From: an uncultured Chitinophagaceae bacterium
Lineage (GTDB): Bacteria > Bacteroidota > Bacteroidia > Chitinophagales > Chitinophagaceae
Length of the DNA: 32,889 nucleotides
Reading direction: 5' to 3'
NCBI GenBank assembly: GCA_937996595.1
Contig: CALKVC010000019.1
Span: 1 to 32,889 of the forward strand
Below, in pieces: positions 30,527 through 32,889 of the stretch. Made by a program: the position numbers and the translations under genes. How positions within the stretch are numbered: the first letter of the stretch is position 1; each line of letters opens with the position of its first letter. Below the pieces are notes generated by a model that saw only the letters and a list, made by a program, of their open reading frames with translations, was not told the DNA's origin and ran no database searches.

Positions 30527-31345
30527 ATGGTAGCATTCCCAAATTGTAAAATTAATATCGGGTTGCGCATCATTGAAAAAAGGCCCGACGGATTTCACAA
30601 CCTGGAAACCATATTTTACCCGGTTGGATGGAAAGATGCCGTTGAAATCATCAGCAACCATGAAAATGTACAGGAAGTTACCTGGTCGCAATCCGGCATC
30701 AATATTCCGGGTGATGAACTTGATAACCTTTGCATAAAAGCGTATCAGCTGTTAAAAGCTGATTTTCCGGAAATTCCACCGGTACAGATGCACCTGCTGA
30801 AAGCTATTCCTATGGGCGCCGGGCTGGGCGGTGGTTCTGCTGATGCCGCATTTGTATTGCAATTGCTGAATCAGCAATATAACCTTAACTTATCAACCCG
30901 TCAGTTGCTTGACTATGCCCTGAAACTGGGCAGCGATTGCCCTTTTTTCATCATCAATAAACCCTGCCTTGCAACAGGGCGGGGTGAAATACTGGAAGAA
31001 ATTCCACTTGATTTGTCAGCATATAAGATACTGCTGGTAAACCCGGGCATTCATATCAATACCGGCTGGGCATTCAGTAAGATAACCCCTCAAAAACCGG
31101 CAACCGGCTTATCAGCATTAGTTACATCCCCCATTCATGAATGGCAGCAGCTCATTATTAACGATTTTGAAAAACCGGTGATGCAGGCCCACCCGGAACT
31201 GGCATCAATAAAAGAAACCCTTTTAACAAACGGTGCTGTTTATGCAGCTATGAGCGGCAGTGGCAGCAGCTTTTATGGTATTTTCCATAAGGAATCGCAG
31301 GCTGTTTTCGATTTCCCGGCCAGGTACTTACATAAATGGGTATAA
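30527..31345 (+). CDS. ispE: 4-diphosphocytidyl-2-C-methyl-D-erythritol kinase
   Basis: The 272-residue product is a GHMP-kinase. The substrate-site opening NCKINIGLRI (Lys8) is followed by RPDGFHNLETIFYPV. The ATP loop is PMGAGLGGGSADA at 95-107, GSDCPFF at 135-141 carries the catalytic Asp137, and the third motif is MSGSGSSFYGIF near 243. By family knowledge it phosphorylates CDP-methylerythritol in the non-mevalonate isoprenoid pathway. Its stop codon overlaps by one base (TAATG) the ATG of a 28-codon ORF in the leader of the next gene. Confidence 0.97.
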   Translation: MVAFPNCKINIGLRIIEKRPDGFHNLETIFYPVGWKDAVEIISNHENVQEVTWSQSGINIPGDELDNLCIKAYQLLKADFPEIPPVQMHLLKAIPMGAGLGGGSADAAFVLQLLNQQYNLNLSTRQLLDYALKLGSDCPFFIINKPCLATGRGEILEEIPLDLSAYKILLVNPGIHINTGWAFSKITPQKPATGLSALVTSPIHEWQQLIINDFEKPVMQAHPELASIKETLLTNGAVYAAMSGSGSSFYGIFHKESQAVFDFPARYLHKWV

Positions 31346-31431
31346 TGTATTATATTTGCCCTATCAATTACTCAATTACCATACACGGTTTCCTCAACAG
31401 CAACCTTGACCTGTTGAACCATCGAGGATAA
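31345..31431 (+). CDS. Possible 28-residue leader peptide before the ornithine aminotransferase
   Basis: An ATG overlaps the ispE stop (TAATG) and reads 28 codons to a TAA at 31429-31431. That stop lies inside the stem-loop formed by AGGATA and TATCCT. The peptide (MYYICPINYSITIHGFLNSN, then LDLLNHRG) has four Asn residues and no run of Arg, Pro or His that would betray a classical attenuator. It could be chance. Its place, coupled to ispE and ending in a hairpin, is the reason to list it. Confidence 0.22.
   Translation: MYYICPINYSITIHGFLNSNLDLLNHRG
31351..31358 (+). promoter_or_regulatory. Promoter -7 box for the ornithine aminotransferase
   Basis: TATATTTG is a full match to TAnnTTTG just after the ispE stop. 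The upstream box at the 19-base spacing is TTAC, a poor match. If used, it would give a leader of about 135 bases that holds the stem-loops at 31391-31452. Confidence 0.45.
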
Positions 31432-31466
31432 GCATATCCTGCCGCCTTCGGCTACTTTTCATTTTC
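31391..31466 (+). promoter_or_regulatory. Structured 5' leader of the ornithine aminotransferase, attenuator-like
   Basis: Possible pairings are: TCCTC (31391-31395) with GAGGA (31424-31428), enclosing CAACAG (31395-31400) with CTGTTG (31411-31416); AGGATA (31425-31430) with TATCCT (31435-31440); and GCCG (31441-31444) with CGGC (31449-31452), followed by a T-rich run TACTTTTCATTTTC. GAGGA and AGGATA share four bases, so the first and second structures exclude each other, and the third resembles a small terminator. I match it to no known riboswitch class. Confidence 0.4.
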
Positions 31467-31499
31467 ATTACAACATTGCTCAGCTATTAAAATTATTTT

Positions 31500-32750
31500 A
31501 TGCAGTCAACCGTTACCGTTACCCCCACAACCCAACATTTCCTTCACCTGGAAGAAAAACATGGCGCACACAATTACCACCCCATTCCGGTTGTTATCAG
31601 GAAAGCTTCCGGCGTTTTCATGTGGGATGTGGATGATAAGCGATATTATGATTTCCTCAGCGGCTATTCTGCCGTTAACCAGGGGCATTGCCATCCTGCA
31701 ATCATTAAAGCATTGACAGAACAGGCTTCACAGCTTACCCTTACATCCCGTGCTTTTCACAGCAACCTGCTGGGAGAATACGAAGCATATATCACAAACT
31801 ATTTCGGGTACGATAAGGTATTACCCATGAACACCGGCGTGGAAGCCGTTGAAACAGCGATTAAGCTTAGCCGTAAGTGGGGCTACGAGGTGAAGGGCAT
31901 TGCTGAAAACCAGGCCAAAATAATCGTTTGTTCCGCTAATTTCCATGGCCGTACAACCGGGGTGATTTCTTTCAGCACAGACCCAACGGCAAAAACAAAT
32001 TTCGGGCCTTTTGTTCCGGGTTATGAAGTGATTCCGTTCAATGACCTGCCCGCTTTGGAAAAAGCGCTTCAGGACAGGAACGTGGTTGCTTTTATGTTTG
32101 AACCCATCCAGGGAGAAGCCGGTGTAGTGGTACCTGACGAAGGATATTATACCGGTATACGGATATTATGTAAAGAATATAATGTGCTGATGGTAGCCGA
32201 TGAAATACAATCCGGCTTATGCAGAACAGGAAATATGCTTGCCTGCGACCATGAAAAAGTAAGGCCGGATATCGTGATCCTGGGCAAGGCATTAAGTGGC
32301 GGTGTATTGCCGGTTAGTGCCGTGCTGGCAGATGATGAGATTATGCTTACCATCAAACCCGGTGAACATGGCAGTACATATGGCGGAAATCCACTAGCGT
32401 GTAAGGTTGCCATCGCTGCATTACAGGTGTTGAAAGATGAGCATATGGCAGCAAATGCGCTGGCCATGGGCGAACTTTTCCGCAATGAATTACAAAAACT
32501 ACAATTGCCGCTTATTGAAACGATACGCGGCCGGGGACTGCTGAATGCCATCGTTATCAATCACCGCGACCCGGAAGCCGCCTGGAACCTTTGCCTGATA
32601 ATGAAAGAAAACGGGTTACTGGCAAAACCGACTCATGGCGACAAAATACGTTTTGCCCCGCCTTTAGTGATCACCAGGGAACAGGTGATGGAATGTGTGG
32701 AAATTATACACAGATCGGCAGAAACGTTTCTGGTGAACGACAATAGTTGA
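31500..32750 (+). CDS. rocD: Ornithine--oxo-acid aminotransferase (class III, PLP-dependent)
   Basis: The 416-residue product is close to ornithine aminotransferases throughout: HNYHPIPVVIRKASGVFMWD near the start, YDFLSGYSAVNQGHCHP, MNTGVEAVETAIKLSRKWGY, and NFHGRTTGVISFS. EPIQGEAGVVVPDEGYY is followed by the PLP-site Asp234 in VADEIQSGL and Schiff-base Lys263 in LGKALSGGVLPVSAVLAD. GEHGSTYGGNPLA is the phosphate-side motif. By family knowledge it converts ornithine and 2-oxoglutarate to glutamate semialdehyde and glutamate, linking arginine and proline metabolism. An extended, structured leader precedes it. Confidence 0.96.
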   Translation: MQSTVTVTPTTQHFLHLEEKHGAHNYHPIPVVIRKASGVFMWDVDDKRYYDFLSGYSAVNQGHCHPAIIKALTEQASQLTLTSRAFHSNLLGEYEAYITNYFGYDKVLPMNTGVEAVETAIKLSRKWGYEVKGIAENQAKIIVCSANFHGRTTGVISFSTDPTAKTNFGPFVPGYEVIPFNDLPALEKALQDRNVVAFMFEPIQGEAGVVVPDEGYYTGIRILCKEYNVLMVADEIQSGLCRTGNMLACDHEKVRPDIVILGKALSGGVLPVSAVLADDEIMLTIKPGEHGSTYGGNPLACKVAIAALQVLKDEHMAANALAMGELFRNELQKLQLPLIETIRGRGLLNAIVINHRDPEAAWNLCLIMKENGLLAKPTHGDKIRFAPPLVITREQVMECVEIIHRSAETFLVNDNS

Positions 32751-32766
32751 AAGCTGTCTGAAATAT

Positions 32767-32803
32767 CGTTTGATTCGTTTAAGTCTTTTAAACGAATCAA
32801 ACG
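32767..32803. terminator. 16-bp perfect inverted repeat between convergent genes (possible bidirectional terminator)
   Basis: CGTTTGATTCGTTTAA (32767-32782) is exactly complementary to TTAAACGAATCAAACG (32788-32803) with a five-base loop. It lies 17 bases after the aminotransferase stop and 20 bases before the stop of a convergent frame. It lacks a proper T-tract, so it could instead be a dispersed repeat. Further CGTTTAA-like pieces follow at 32803-32831. Confidence 0.55.
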
Positions 32804-32822
32804 ACTTAAACATGTTAACGTC

Positions 32823-32889
32823 TTAAACGAATTTAATATCCAACCAATTCTCAGCCCCTTTTACCTCGGTCCTATATAAGTAAGTGTAT
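32823..32889 (-). CDS. C-terminus of a convergent gene (partial)
   Basis: Read on the minus strand from the window edge, an open frame of 21 codons ends YLYRTEVKGAENWLDIKFV with a TAA at 32825-32823. The amino-acid mix looks coding, and the position just beyond a long inverted repeat fits a convergent gene end. Too little is visible to name a family, and a short open frame could arise by chance. Confidence 0.35.
   Translation of the reverse strand, partial: YTYLYRTEVKGAENWLDIKFV

Noticed and set aside
32147..32560. 137-codon open frame on the minus strand opposite rocD
   Set aside because: It is antisense to the PLP-binding region of a strongly conserved enzyme. It is a shadow.
1..32889. 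tRNA or rRNA genes, transposases, integration sites and phage genes
   Set aside because: I read for T-loop sequences, terminal repeats around transposase frames and integrase motifs and saw none; a covariance-model scan would be needed to exclude a tRNA formally.

Overview
The window looks like a chromosomal segment from a Bacteroidota bacterium, most likely family Chitinophagaceae. The evidence is a SusC/SusD pair, a type IX secretion (CHU_C) sorting domain, lipoproteins with short SxC lipoboxes followed by lysines, poor Shine-Dalgarno sites, and several matches to the Bacteroidota promoter pattern TTTG-N19-TAnnTTTG. GC content is moderate (low forties by eye). No rRNA, tRNA, CRISPR array, transposase or phage gene was seen.

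Region 1 (1-9402) is a mixed set of small transcription units: a lipoprotein cut by the window edge, a membrane-anchored coiled-coil protein, two small orphan proteins, a flavin enzyme carrying halogenase signature motifs, a GNAT/DinB pair, an SGNH-hydrolase lipoprotein, a membrane-anchored alpha/beta hydrolase and a large multi-domain T9SS cargo protein.

Region 2 (9565-24724) is the centrepiece, a compact polysaccharide utilisation locus for a beta-1,3-glucan (laminarin-like). Seven genes run on the minus strand: SusC, SusD, a three-module surface glycan-binding lipoprotein, a second PKD lipoprotein, a PKD-GH16 lipoprotein, a periplasmic GH16 and a periplasmic GH3. Divergently lies a membrane-spanning sensor/regulator with a propeller and triple-Tyr sensor outside and a LuxR-type DNA-binding domain inside, with no kinase. 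The inferred flow is: the surface PKD-GH16 cuts the glucan, the two binding lipoproteins hold it, SusCD imports oligomers, and the periplasmic GH16 and GH3 reduce them to glucose while the regulator senses a product. The 176-base divergent intergenic region holds a near-consensus promoter for susC and three copies of ACTACATCA. These copies sit on one helical face upstream of that promoter, which is where an activator would be expected to bind.

Region 3 (24807-32889) is housekeeping: rlmH, a rhomboid protease, tilS and a TPR protein, etfB/etfA, a BFN/UVR nuclease-family protein, ispE and an ornithine aminotransferase. The aminotransferase has a structured 5' leader containing a 28-codon ORF and competing stem-loops. 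A 16-bp perfect inverted repeat separates it from the tail of a convergent gene at the window edge.
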